IMG/VR virus record: IMGVR_UViG_3300042337_000280
Location: 1 to 24,452 of that record
Origin: a virus
Direction: 5' to 3' (one strand)
DNA length: 24,452 nt
The notes under the pieces were generated by a model. It was not told the DNA's origin. It made no database searches and saw only the letters and a list, made by a program, of their open reading frames with translations. The position numbers and the translations under genes are program-made. Below are positions 14,101 to 21,625 of this stretch, piece after piece (positions within the stretch are counted from its first letter, which is position 1; every line of letters starts with the position of its first letter).

Positions 14101-14400
14101 AGGCAAGCCGTTACACCCGAAACAGGGCGTTACAAGATTCGTAACACCCCAAACCCAAGCCCCCCACTCAAATACAGGCCCTCCTGTTACACTGTTACAC
14201 CTATTCAAGAAAAGGTATAAGTAAAGAGAGAGTTGGGGACGTATCACTGTGGAGGGGTGTGGGTGTGGATGTATGTGCCTTTATGGGGGGCTGTATCCCT
14301 TGGCCGGCGTAACGCGTAACAATTCCCCCAGATCGCAGCCCACCACTCAAAAACAGGCGAAACACCCAACGTAACCACCGAAACGGTTTTCGGTAGCAGC
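14101..14400. other. Candidate replication origin: GTTAC iterons with AT-rich patch
   Basis: No gene is supported in 14026-14409. GTTAC/GTAAC pentamers occur at 14110, 14129, 14141, 14186, 14194, 14309, 14316 and 14371. Arrangements include an inverted pair (GTTACAAGATTCGTAAC, 14129-14145), direct pairs (TGTTACACTGTTACACC) and GTAACGCGTAAC. A purine/A-rich, GC-poor stretch at about 14200-14232 (TTCAAGAAAAGGTATAAG) follows the direct pair. A 15-bp direct repeat (CACTCAAAxACAGGC, one mismatch) lies at 14165-14179 and 14344-14358. A hairpin ACCGAAA-CGGT-TTTCGGT occupies 14377-14394. Iterons plus an unwinding-type stretch beside the primase-helicase gene suggest an origin bound by that protein, as in P4-type systems. 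This is inference. Confidence 0.4.
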
Positions 14401-14409
14401 GTGAACAGT

Positions 14410-17049
14410 TCAGCCTTGAATAGTTCGTATGGGCACAGAAACCGCTCGACTGACCGAACCGATGCCTTTGAATCGGATCACGCCTGCTCGAACTGCTCCA
14501 GGGATGCGGGAGAGGACGGTTGCCCAGCTATGAGCCCATGGCGTATCGGACAGGATGCGCTCGATGCCCTTGGCGGTGTTGGAGATGAAGAGGTTGCCAT
14601 CTTCGGTTTTGATGCCGATTCGTCCGAGGTGCGCCTCTGCGGTATCTGGGGTGATGTCGATGGATGAGGCTGTGTGGTTGGCGATTTCCACAAGCTCGCC
14701 GATGGTGCGTGTGAAGGCTTGACGATCCGTCTCAACCCTGAGCTGATGTTGAAGGATGGTTTGGAGGCAGCGGTGTTCGTCGGGTTCGGCGTTGGCTTCT
14801 TTGTATGGCTGCCAATCGTTCTGATCAATGAGTGTGTAGGCGTCGGCTTCGGTGGCGACGTGCTGGTTCATCAGGGACCATGCACCGGCGAGTAGGGTGC
14901 CGTACTGGTCACCTTCACGTTGGGAGTCGAAGCGATCAGCGGCAGCACGGCGAAAGGCAGCGACTGAATCGCGGATGATTGATATGGAGCGTACGGAGCG
15001 GTGAAGGAGGCGATGGCCTGCGGTGGTGGTGATGATGCGTGTGAGGTCAGCGTCTAGGGCAGACCAGTGAGCGATGCGGTCTGATTTAGGGAGGTAGGAG
15101 GGGTTACGAAGTGTGAGCTGAGCGAAGCGTGAGCGATCGGCGCCTTGCTTAAGGGCGGTGGAAATGGAGCACATGAGGAACATGGAGCGAACGGTGAAGC
15201 GCTGTGCGGCACCGTCAGCGCCACCTTTACCGATCACCCCACGGCCACTGGATGATGCGACGCGAGCTAGGGCGAGGATGTCTTGAATGCGTTTGCGGTC
15301 GGACTGTTCGTTGGATTCGGCTTCGTCGAAGATGACGGGGAGAGCGTCGGAGCGCAGTTCTTGGCGGATGAATGCTTCAGTGGTGTTGCCTTCAGGCCAT
15401 AGGGCGAGGGATTCGAGGATGGGGCCAAGGAAGCGGTTAAGGATGGCGGATTTGCCGGAGCCTGCGGATGCTGTGAGCCAGATGTGTGGGCGCCAGGAGA
15501 GTGCACCACAGATGGGCGCGAGTGCGAGCCAGCCGGCCAGGAGGATGCCGGATGCGGGGACTTCCCAGTGGAAGCGAGAGGCGATGTCTAGGAGTTCGGC
15601 GCCTTCGTGATCGGTGAGTGGGGTGATGTCTAGGGGGATCTCGATGGATGTGAGGCGCTGGTAGTTGAAGCGTGATGGCGGTGGGGCCATGACGGAATGG
15701 GAGATGCCGTCAACGATGAGGCGATCACCGAGGTGCAGGATGGAGCGGTTGTCATCGATCCATGCACCACGACCGCGGATGCGATCGGGGGAGTAGACAC
15801 CGGTGCGTGCTTGGCGAGCGAGGAGCGAGGATACGGCTGATTGCCAGTCAACGCCGGATTTGGAGGGGTAGATGGTTTGCCAGTAGGGGAGTTCGGCTAG
15901 GCGCAGGAGGTTGTTTGTGGAGTGACCGGGTGCGGTGAGGCGTATGACCTGGCCGGTGTTGCCGGGTTGGTAGTAGTAGGAGTCACCATCGAACCCGAGG
16001 CATGTGAATGGTGCGTTGTCTGGAATATCTGGCGGTGGTGTGGGTGGTTGGTTTTGGTGTTCCGGTTCTGGATCTGGTGTGGGCTGAGGATCAGGGAGGG
16101 TATCGATTAGGCGTGCGTGTGCTGCGAGTTCGGTAGCGGCGCGTTGAGGCGTCCATGAGGTGGGCGCATCAGCGAGGTCCCATTTGTGTGGGGTATTGGG
16201 TGGGGGGTTAACGATGGAAACGGTGCAGCCGATGCGTTGAAGGCGTGGCGCGAGTTTGGCCATGCACTGACGGCCGGGATCGTCGTTATCGGGCCAGATG
16301 GTAACGGTGCGAGCTGAGAGGGGTGACCAGTCGGTGTGTTGTACGCCTGCGACACCACCACACCAGGCGATGCAGACGTGATTAGGGAATAGGGGTGCTG
16401 CAGCGTCGGCTGATTTTTCGCCTTCGGTGATTAGGACCGGAGCGTTTGGGTTGGCGGTGAGTTTGTGGAGGTTGTAGAGGGGGCGAGGTGCGGGCCAGTG
16501 GGAGTCGAAGGGATCTTCATTGCTGGGGAAATGCCACTGGTTATCAAGCCAGGTGCGCTGGACAAAGAGTTTTTGCGGTTCGCCGTTCTTGGGTGGCTTA
16601 GGGATGCGCTGCACCCAGAACAGCTGGTTGCCGTCAGCGTCGGTGTAACACCACTGGGCGACGGCACGCCCGAGCGAAGGCGGCGGTGTACCTACTGGTG
16701 GTGCGGCTGGTGTGCGATGTGGCCGCTTGGATTTCTTGGGTGCGGACACGGCGGGTGATGGCAGGCCGAGGTGTTGTTCGATGCGTGAGACAGCCTGTTT
16801 GAAGTCCCATCCGGTGACGCGCAGGAGCAGGTCCATACCGGTCATGCCGCCGCCCTGCTGGTTCTTGCCGCCGCATTGATTGCAGTAGCAGCCACCGGGG
16901 CCATCGTCGTTATCCCAGCGGAAGCGGTCGGTGCCGCCGCAGGATGGGCATGGCTGGTGTTTATTGGTTAGCTGATCAGGCGAAATGCCGCCAAGGGATT
17001 GCAGCAGCTCCGGCCAGCGACCGGCTGTGAGGTCGTTGATGGAGCGCAT
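14410..17049 (-). CDS. Phage primase-helicase (zinc, TOPRIM and P-loop ATPase domains)
   Basis: An 879-aa multidomain protein. A zinc-binding primase domain lies at 34-59 (CPSCGGTDRFRWDND, then CYCNQCG). A TOPRIM-type domain has LITEGEKSADA (206-216) and WPDNDDPGRQ (252-261), the acidic residues that bind metal for primer synthesis. A Pro-rich linker (318-345) separates it from a C-terminal ATPase with Walker A TASAGSGKSA (526-535) and Walker B PVIFDEAES (571-579). The combination and length fit self-sufficient phage replication initiator/primase-helicases. It would prime and unwind phage DNA at its origin. The ATG lies 8 nt after the RHH gene's stop, so the two are co-transcribed, and the downstream non-coding region has origin-like repeats. 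Confidence 0.88.
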   Translation of the reverse strand: MRSINDLTAGRWPELLQSLGGISPDQLTNKHQPCPSCGGTDRFRWDNDDGPGGCYCNQCGGKNQQGGGMTGMDLLLRVTGWDFKQAVSRIEQHLGLPSPAVSAPKKSKRPHRTPAAPPVGTPPPSLGRAVAQWCYTDADGNQLFWVQRIPKPPKNGEPQKLFVQRTWLDNQWHFPSNEDPFDSHWPAPRPLYNLHKLTANPNAPVLITEGEKSADAAAPLFPNHVCIAWCGGVAGVQHTDWSPLSARTVTIWPDNDDPGRQCMAKLAPRLQRIGCTVSIVNPPPNTPHKWDLADAPTSWTPQRAATELAAHARLIDTLPDPQPTPDPEPEHQNQPPTPPPDIPDNAPFTCLGFDGDSYYYQPGNTGQVIRLTAPGHSTNNLLRLAELPYWQTIYPSKSGVDWQSAVSSLLARQARTGVYSPDRIRGRGAWIDDNRSILHLGDRLIVDGISHSVMAPPPSRFNYQRLTSIEIPLDITPLTDHEGAELLDIASRFHWEVPASGILLAGWLALAPICGALSWRPHIWLTASAGSGKSAILNRFLGPILESLALWPEGNTTEAFIRQELRSDALPVIFDEAESNEQSDRKRIQDILALARVASSSGRGVIGKGGADGAAQRFTVRSMFLMCSISTALKQGADRSRFAQLTLRNPSYLPKSDRIAHWSALDADLTRIITTTAGHRLLHRSVRSISIIRDSVAAFRRAAADRFDSQREGDQYGTLLAGAWSLMNQHVATEADAYTLIDQNDWQPYKEANAEPDEHRCLQTILQHQLRVETDRQAFTRTIGELVEIANHTASSIDITPDTAEAHLGRIGIKTEDGNLFISNTAKGIERILSDTPWAHSWATVLSRIPGAVRAGVIRFKGIGSVSRAVSVPIRTIQG

Positions 17050-17057
17050 GCGAGGTG

Positions 17058-17255
17058 TTAGGCGATGCCGCGGCGTGCGGAACGAGCAGCGCGGCGCATG
17101 TGATCAGCGATGAGCTGGCGTATGAAGGCAGCACGTGAGAGGCCAACGAGATCGCGTTCGCGGTCGACGTGCGCCATGAGTTCAGGGGATAGGCGGATGG
17201 CGGTGGAGGAAGCGCGTAGCTGGTGGTTGGGGTTTTGAGAGAAGGGGGCGTTCAT
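17058..17255 (-). CDS. Ribbon-helix-helix DNA-binding protein (65 aa)
   Basis: Start taken at ATG 17255 (MNAPFSQNPNHQLRASSTAI). An upstream ATG at 17342 would add 29 residues of non-conserved character. The core STAIRLSPELMAHVDRERDL and onward, GLSRAAFIRQLIADHMRR, has the strand-helix-helix pattern of Arc/CopG regulators. A basic tail (RAARSARRGIA) follows. Such dimers bind operator DNA. As first gene of the primase operon, next to the repeat-rich divergent region, it is a good candidate for autoregulation or copy control of replication genes. The ribosome site is weak. Confidence 0.7.
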   Translation of the reverse strand: MNAPFSQNPNHQLRASSTAIRLSPELMAHVDRERDLVGLSRAAFIRQLIADHMRRAARSARRGIA

Positions 17256-17337
17256 GTGGTGGAGCGTTCTGAGGCAGCCTACCGCAGCATTTCCGGAACT
17301 GGTGTGGTATGGTTTCGGTGTTGCCGATTCGCCGGTG

Positions 17338-17835
17338 ACCACCTACGCCGTCCAACTCTTCGCTACGCCTCGCCACGCATCGCCTCGCGCCGTGTCGCAT
17401 CGCCAACCACCGGGGGGCTTCGGCCCCCACACCCCACCCCTGAGCTTCCGGCTCATTGGTGGGCTGATTGTCCACCACCTACGCCTCGCGCCGCTACGCA
17501 TGGCGCCGCATCGCCAACCACCGGCCCCCGTCACTGGGGGCACCCCATCACCTGCTGCAGGCGCATAAGCCGAGCGGGTGCAACACCACCGCGCAGATGC
17601 TCCCATCGGCGCCACGCTGTGCCAATCGCTGCTCCGCTCTGCTGATCAGCGCATATCAACGAGGGGGCCTAGTGGCCCCCGCCCACACCCCAGCTCACAG
17701 CATCAGCTGTCTGGTGGGCTGTGCTCACCATTCGCAGCCACGCTTTGCCGTCCCACTCTTCGCTACGCATCGTCCGCAACGCGCCGCATACGCAGGGGGC
17801 TTCAGCAATGAGACCCCAACCATTTCACTCTTGAA
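17338..17835. repeat. Divergent intergenic region with direct repeats and GC hairpins
   Basis: The 620 bases 17256-17876 hold no supported gene. GCCGTCCxACTCTTCGCTACGC occurs at 17347-17368 and 17747-17768, 400 bp apart with one mismatch. CGCATCGCCAACCACCGG occurs at 17396-17413 and 17507-17524, and ACCACCTACGCC at 17338-17349 and 17474-17485. Hairpins follow or lie near these: GGGGGC-TTCG-GCCCCC (17413-17428, a UUCG tetraloop in RNA), GCCCCC-GTCACT-GGGGGC (17524-17541) and GGGGGCC-TAGT-GGCCCCC (17663-17680). The first and third are followed by a similar C/A-rich string (CACACCCCA). It lies between divergent operons and probably combines transcription signals with an unknown repeat function. 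Confidence 0.6.
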
Positions 17836-17876
17836 GATGTGACCCCAACCCTCCATTCTTCCACCACCACTCCATC

Positions 17877-18083
17877 ATGAAAACCAAAACTCTACTGCTT
17901 AAGTTCTCTTTTGAACTTGAAGTGTTGGTTGATGCCAGATTTGACAGCGATTGGATCGCTGAACAGTTTTTAAGTAGCGACAGATTTGGTGTTCTCGACT
18001 GCTCTGGTGATCCAATTTATCATGCAACGGTCTTATCTGCGTGCTCTGGTATCAAAGAGATAAATCAGTTGCCAAGCAATTAA
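17877..18083 (+). CDS. Unknown small protein (68 aa), first of the rightward operon
   Basis: ATG at 17877, with no clear ribosome site. The start overlaps the TGA of a short upstream GTG frame that begins with the same codons as the helicase gene (GTG ACC CCA ACC CTC). The protein MKTKTLLLKFSFELEVLVDA and onward is mixed alpha/beta, with DSDWIAEQFLSSDRFGVLDC in the middle. No motif is recognised. It looks more AT-rich than its neighbours. Its stop is 11 nt before the helicase ATG, so it belongs to that transcript. Confidence 0.55.
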   Translation: MKTKTLLLKFSFELEVLVDARFDSDWIAEQFLSSDRFGVLDCSGDPIYHATVLSACSGIKEINQLPSN

Positions 18084-18094
18084 GGGATGACACC

Positions 18095-19561
18095 ATGACC
18101 CCAACCCTCCGCCCCGACCAGCTGCAAGCCGCTGCTGAATTGCTAGCAATCCTACGCACCAAGCGGCTAGCGTATCTGGCCGGTGAAGTCAGGACTGGCA
18201 AGACTTTTACGGTGCTCCAGGTTGCGCGAGATCTACTAGGTAACGCACCTGGATCTGTTCTGATTGTCACCAAGAAAAAAGCCATAGCCAGCATTGAGTC
18301 TGATGCTGCTGCGATTGGTGTGAGCGAGATGGTGTCCGTGATCAATTATGAGCAGCTGCATAAGTACGCGGGCCGCTCTTATGAGCTGCTGATCGTTGAC
18401 GAGGCGCACGGTATCGGCGCGTTTCCAAAACCCTCTAAGCGGTTCAAGGATCTGCAGCAGATCAGCCACGACTACTTGATTTTGATGAGTGGCACACCGT
18501 CGCCGGAGAGCTACTCACAGCTTTACCACCAGATTGCGCTATCCCGATCATGTCATGCGCCGTGGCGGCAGTATCGCAACTTCTACGCCTGGGCCAGGGA
18601 CTATGTGACCGTCAGGCAGAAGCATGTCGGCATGGCGATGCCGGTTAATGATTACAGCGACGCCAACCGAGAGCGGATCATGGCTGATTTGGGATCGTTC
18701 GTGGTTCGCATGACACAGGCCGAAGCAGGCTTTAGCCAGAAGATCACCGAGCAAGTGCATTATGTGCCGATGCGACGGCGAACGTATCGGATGGCCAAGC
18801 GGATCATGCGTGATGGGGTGATTGGTCGGCCTGACTGCCGCGCGGTGTTAGCTGACACCGGCGCCAAGGTTATGAGCAAGTTACGGCAGTTGTGGAGTGG
18901 CACGGTGATCACCGAGAATCATGGCGCAATTATTACTGATGACAGCAAGGCGAGGTTTATTGCCTCCAAGTGGCATGGCAAGAAGGTGGCGATCCTTTAT
19001 ACGTTTGATGCAGAGCGCCGGATGTTGGATCGTGTCTTACAGCGTGCAGGGATCACGACTACTGATAGCCCCGAAGAGTTTAACGGTAGTGGTCCGCACT
19101 GCTGGTTTCGGGGACAGGTGCAGGCCAGCCGTGAAGGTGTGAATTTAAGCGCTGCCGATGATCTGGTTTTTTTGGGCGTGGACTATGCCGCCCTTAGCTA
19201 CTTGCAGGGCCGCGATAGGGCCAGCCATTGCAACCGCGAGCGCGAGAACCGAGTGCATTGGGTGCTGGCAGCAGGCGGGATGGAGCGCAAGGTCTTCAGA
19301 CTGGTGAAGGGCAAAGAGGATTTTACCGTTGCGCACTACCGGGCCGCTAGAGGCAAATTTTCAAGCGAAATTGATCAAGTTCTGGGAGGGTCTGGGGTGG
19401 ACGACGGTGCGGCTGCTGCGTACCAGCAAGGGAGGGATGCCGGACGTGGTGCTGCTGCACCCAGAGCGTGCAACGGTCTTCGTAGAGGTGAAGCGAGCAG
19501 GAGAGGAAGCCAGGACAGTACAGGTGTATCGCCATCAAGAGCTGCGAAGGGTGGGGTTTGA
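18095..19561 (+). CDS. DEAH-box / SNF2-like superfamily 2 helicase
   Basis: Start at ATG 18095 (MTPTLRPDQLQAAAELLAIL), with an AGGGA ribosome site. An upstream ATG at 18041 would overlap the small gene. Motifs: RPDQ (6-9, Q-like), Walker A GEVRTGKT (30-37), VDEAH (101-105), LMSGTP (130-135), then C-terminal helicase features SREGVNLSAADDLVFLG (345-361) and YLQGRDRASH (369-378, motif VI with its arginine finger). It probably remodels phage DNA during replication or recombination, and it pairs with the VRR-NUC gene that follows, a common phage arrangement. From about residue 412 the frame is the out-of-phase reading of the nuclease gene and becomes Arg/Gly/Ala-rich without domain character. The true C-terminus may have been near residue 420 before a stop was lost. 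Confidence 0.85.
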   Translation: MTPTLRPDQLQAAAELLAILRTKRLAYLAGEVRTGKTFTVLQVARDLLGNAPGSVLIVTKKKAIASIESDAAAIGVSEMVSVINYEQLHKYAGRSYELLIVDEAHGIGAFPKPSKRFKDLQQISHDYLILMSGTPSPESYSQLYHQIALSRSCHAPWRQYRNFYAWARDYVTVRQKHVGMAMPVNDYSDANRERIMADLGSFVVRMTQAEAGFSQKITEQVHYVPMRRRTYRMAKRIMRDGVIGRPDCRAVLADTGAKVMSKLRQLWSGTVITENHGAIITDDSKARFIASKWHGKKVAILYTFDAERRMLDRVLQRAGITTTDSPEEFNGSGPHCWFRGQVQASREGVNLSAADDLVFLGVDYAALSYLQGRDRASHCNRERENRVHWVLAAGGMERKVFRLVKGKEDFTVAHYRAARGKFSSEIDQVLGGSGVDDGAAAAYQQGRDAGRGAAAPRACNGLRRGEASRRGSQDSTGVSPSRAAKGGV

Positions 19562-19616
19562 TGTGCGAGTGGTAAGCCCTGCGGACTGGCCGCTAGCGGC
19601 ATCTGAGTGGTCCTAG
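19329..19616 (+). CDS. VRR-NUC domain nuclease
   Basis: A 95-aa frame with a TTG start at 19329. The next ATG (MPDVVLL) would delete the first catalytic acid, so the TTG or a nearby start is needed. It shows the full VRR-NUC signature: PLEANFQAKLIKFWEGLGWT (Glu in the first helix), GGMPDVVLLHP (catalytic Asp), TVFVEVKRAG (ExK), a Gln-containing helix VQVYRHQELRRVGFDVRVV, and an end near DWPLAA. This is a PD-(D/E)XK fold in the Holliday-junction/FAN1-type nuclease group, usually small and phage-encoded next to an SF2 helicase, as here. It overlaps the helicase frame by 233 nt in the +1 phase. The conserved domain shows this is the real frame in the overlap. Confidence 0.85.
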   Translation: MRTTGPLEANFQAKLIKFWEGLGWTTVRLLRTSKGGMPDVVLLHPERATVFVEVKRAGEEARTVQVYRHQELRRVGFDVRVVSPADWPLAASEWS

Positions 19617-19744
19617 CGCGGCCTTGTTGGCCCAGATCTGGCGGCTGCGCAGGAATCGCCCGCAGCGTTGGTGAGGCAGAGGAGCTGTTGAGGGGCTAGG
19701 CCGGAACTGCGGCATGGCGGGTGCGGTTTAGTGCGTTCGGTTTT

Positions 19745-19758
19745 AGTACGGCTGTACT
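19745..19758. promoter_or_regulatory. Candidate LexA (SOS) box
   Basis: AGTACGGCTGTACT is an exact match to the cyanobacterial LexA-box consensus RGTACNNNDGTWCB. It lies about 100 bp upstream of the ATG at 19857, in the 240-bp gap after the nuclease gene, where no other gene is seen. This would tie the recombination cluster (YqaJ exonuclease, SSB and others) to DNA damage. A possible -10, TAGGGT, is at 19827-19832. Confidence 0.55.
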
Positions 19759-19856
19759 CAGAGTGTGCCGGTGATGCAGGGATGGCAATTTGGAGCAAGA
19801 GCGCTGCAAATCCGGAATTGCTGCGCTAGGGTAGCAGGGTCCCACCTAGGAGGCTC

Positions 19857-20261
19857 ATGCCCCACCCGACTGAAGCCCGCCAACTGCCTGGCGTAAAAGG
19901 GCAGTGGATCCTGTGCTCAGAGTGTCCGCCGACTGAGGTGGATGCAACTATTGAAGGCCATGTTCGTATTTACTACCCTGATCAGCCAGAGCCTGCATAC
20001 ATAGTGATCGCCGATCTGCGCCTAGATGAATACTGGTGCCCACCCGACTCCAAAGACCCCCGCCCCTTCACCCTGCCCGTCGCGCCTGCACCAGAGCAGC
20101 CCGCAACCGTTAAGCGGAAGTTTGTCCAGCTGGGGTGTCACCCAAGTGGCACAGCGATCTTTGCGGTAGCCGATGACGGCACTGCATGGACGTCATCCGA
20201 AGACCTCCCCGACTGGAATGAGGTGGGGGATCTCCCCGACCGCGAGGTGCCCAATGCCTGA
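19857..20261 (+). CDS. Unknown protein leading the recombination cluster (134 aa)
   Basis: ATG at 19857, 3 nt after a full AGGAGG ribosome site. The protein MPHPTEARQLPGVKGQWILC has a CxxC (CSEC), strands such as IEGHVRIYYPDQPEPAYIVI and a C-terminal segment RKFVQLGCHPSGTAIFAVAD followed by DDGTAWTSSEDLPDWNEV, which reads like a small beta-propeller-blade or WxW-type sheet motif. No family is recognised. It overlaps the YqaJ gene by 8 nt and sits first behind the LexA-like box, so it probably acts with or before the exonuclease. Confidence 0.7.
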   Translation: MPHPTEARQLPGVKGQWILCSECPPTEVDATIEGHVRIYYPDQPEPAYIVIADLRLDEYWCPPDSKDPRPFTLPVAPAPEQPATVKRKFVQLGCHPSGTAIFAVADDGTAWTSSEDLPDWNEVGDLPDREVPNA

Positions 20262-20931
20262 GCCGGTCTACCACTACGACATCGAGCAAGGCACGGACGA
20301 ATGGCATGATCTGCGGCGGGGGATGATCACCGCCAGTGCCATTTCAAGGCTGATCACGGCAACAGGCAAGCCTGCATCAAATGACACCAGCCGTGGGCAG
20401 CTGTACCAGTTGCTGGCGGAACGGATCACCGGCACCACCGAGTCGTCTTTCTACAACGACGACATGGCAAGGGGCCATCTGCTGGAACCGTATGCCCGCG
20501 ACCTGTACCAGGAGCATTACGGATTCGTGCGTGAATGCGGATTCATCACGTGCGAGATGAACGGCATCACGCTGGGGTATTCACCGGATGGGCTGGTGGG
20601 TGATGACGGGATCATTGAGATCAAGTCACCACGGGCTAAGACGCACCTCAAGTCATTGCTGACCAATGAGGTGCCTGCGGAGTACATGCCGCAGGTGATG
20701 ACGGGGTTAGCGGTAAGCGGTCGCGCATGGTGCGATTTCATTTCGTATGTACCTGGACTGCCCCTATTCCGGAAGCGGTGCAAGCGTGATGAGATCACGA
20801 TTGCGCAGCTGATATTGGCTGCGCAGGCGGCTGAGGAACAGCTAGCGGGGATGTTGGTTGTGTACCAGCAGATCGCGAAAGAGTATCCACCAACTGAAGT
20901 TATCCAACCTGAACAGGAGATTGTGATCTGA
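20254..20931 (+). CDS. YqaJ-family viral recombinase / lambda exonuclease-type nuclease
   Basis: Start chosen at ATG 20254 (MPEPVYHYDIEQGTDEWHDL), overlapping the previous stop. Upstream codons from 20173 are not protein-like. It encodes 225 aa, the usual length of YqaJ exonucleases. Motifs: the N-terminal GTDEWHDLRRGMITASAI (13-30), ARGHLLEPYAR with Glu78, GYSPDGLVGDDG with Asp112, IIEIKSPRAKTH with Glu122/Lys124, and AEYMPQVMTGLAVSG with Gln147. These are the metal-binding residues of the PD-(D/E)XK fold. The enzyme degrades one strand from double-strand ends to give 3' tails for a single-strand annealing partner. Genes after it (unknown conserved protein, SSB) fit such a module. Confidence 0.9.
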   Translation: MPEPVYHYDIEQGTDEWHDLRRGMITASAISRLITATGKPASNDTSRGQLYQLLAERITGTTESSFYNDDMARGHLLEPYARDLYQEHYGFVRECGFITCEMNGITLGYSPDGLVGDDGIIEIKSPRAKTHLKSLLTNEVPAEYMPQVMTGLAVSGRAWCDFISYVPGLPLFRKRCKRDEITIAQLILAAQAAEEQLAGMLVVYQQIAKEYPPTEVIQPEQEIVI

Positions 20932-20933
20932 TT

Positions 20934-21596
20934 ATGGACATGACCCCAACGCTGGAGGCTAAGAGTAACCAGCTGACCAGTGATGATTTGATTGCTGGGC
21001 CGAAGACGATTGTGGTTACGAAGGTGGCGGCCGGCAACAATGAGCAGCCGGTAGCGATCAGCTACGACGGCGACCAAGGCAAGCCGTGGTATCCGTGCAA
21101 GAGCATGCGCAGGGTGCTGGTAGCGGCCTGGGGTGCTGATGCAAAGGGCTACATCGGCCGGAGCATGACGTTGTTCCGTGACCCTGAGGTGAGTTACGGC
21201 GGAATCAAGGTTGGCGGGATACGGATTAGTCACTTGTCTGATCTGGATAGTCCGCTGTCGATTGCGCTCACCGTGACGCGCCAGAAGCGATCGCCGTACA
21301 AGGTGCAGCCACTGAAGGCACCGGCACCGGCACCAGCACCGGACACTGCTGCGCCAACACCTGCTGCAGCTGCGTTGGCGGAGTGCAGGAAGGCTGGCCT
21401 GACCAATGCTGGCATCGAGGCGCTATGCCTCAAGGCCAGCGACGGTGCCCATACCAGCCTGGCGGATCTGTCTGAGAACACGTTGGTTTACATCGTGCGC
21501 AACGGCATCGACGCAGAGAAGGTGGCGGCATTCAATGCGACCGCCGAACCAGCACCAGCAGAGACAGCCCCGGCACCTGCCGGTTGGGCTGACTGA
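20934..21596 (+). CDS. Conserved phage protein of the YqaJ/SSB cluster (annealing partner?)
   Basis: ATG at 20934, 2 nt after the exonuclease stop. A second ATG two codons on (ATGACCCC) is an alternative. It encodes 220 aa. The N-terminal 125 residues (LTSDDLIAGPKTIVVTKVAA, YDGDQGKPWYPCKSMRRVLV, WGADAKGYIGRSMTLFRDPE, GGIKVGGIRISHLSDLDSPL) form a recurrent domain that I recall from recombination clusters of several phages, but whose activity I do not know. A Pro/Ala linker (about 126-145) leads to a helical segment (LAECRKAGLTNAGIEALCLK) and a second acidic Pro/Ala tail. A DNA-annealing or exonuclease-partner role is plausible from position only. Confidence 0.75.
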   Translation: MDMTPTLEAKSNQLTSDDLIAGPKTIVVTKVAAGNNEQPVAISYDGDQGKPWYPCKSMRRVLVAAWGADAKGYIGRSMTLFRDPEVSYGGIKVGGIRISHLSDLDSPLSIALTVTRQKRSPYKVQPLKAPAPAPAPDTAAPTPAAAALAECRKAGLTNAGIEALCLKASDGAHTSLADLSENTLVYIVRNGIDAEKVAAFNATAEPAPAETAPAPAGWAD

Positions 21597-21625
21597 TTAC
21601 CATCCACTTCCAGAACTGAAATCCC

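Noticed and set aside
14377-14394. Hairpin ACCGAAA/TTTCGGT just after the primase stop as a terminator
   Set aside because: The 7-bp stem is followed by GGTTACG with no T-run, so a factor-independent terminator is not supported. It is kept as part of the repeat-rich origin candidate.
19329-19400. Programmed -1 frameshift joining helicase and nuclease
   Set aside because: The nuclease frame is +1 relative to the helicase. The AAATTTT run present does not fit the phase of a canonical -1 slippery heptamer.
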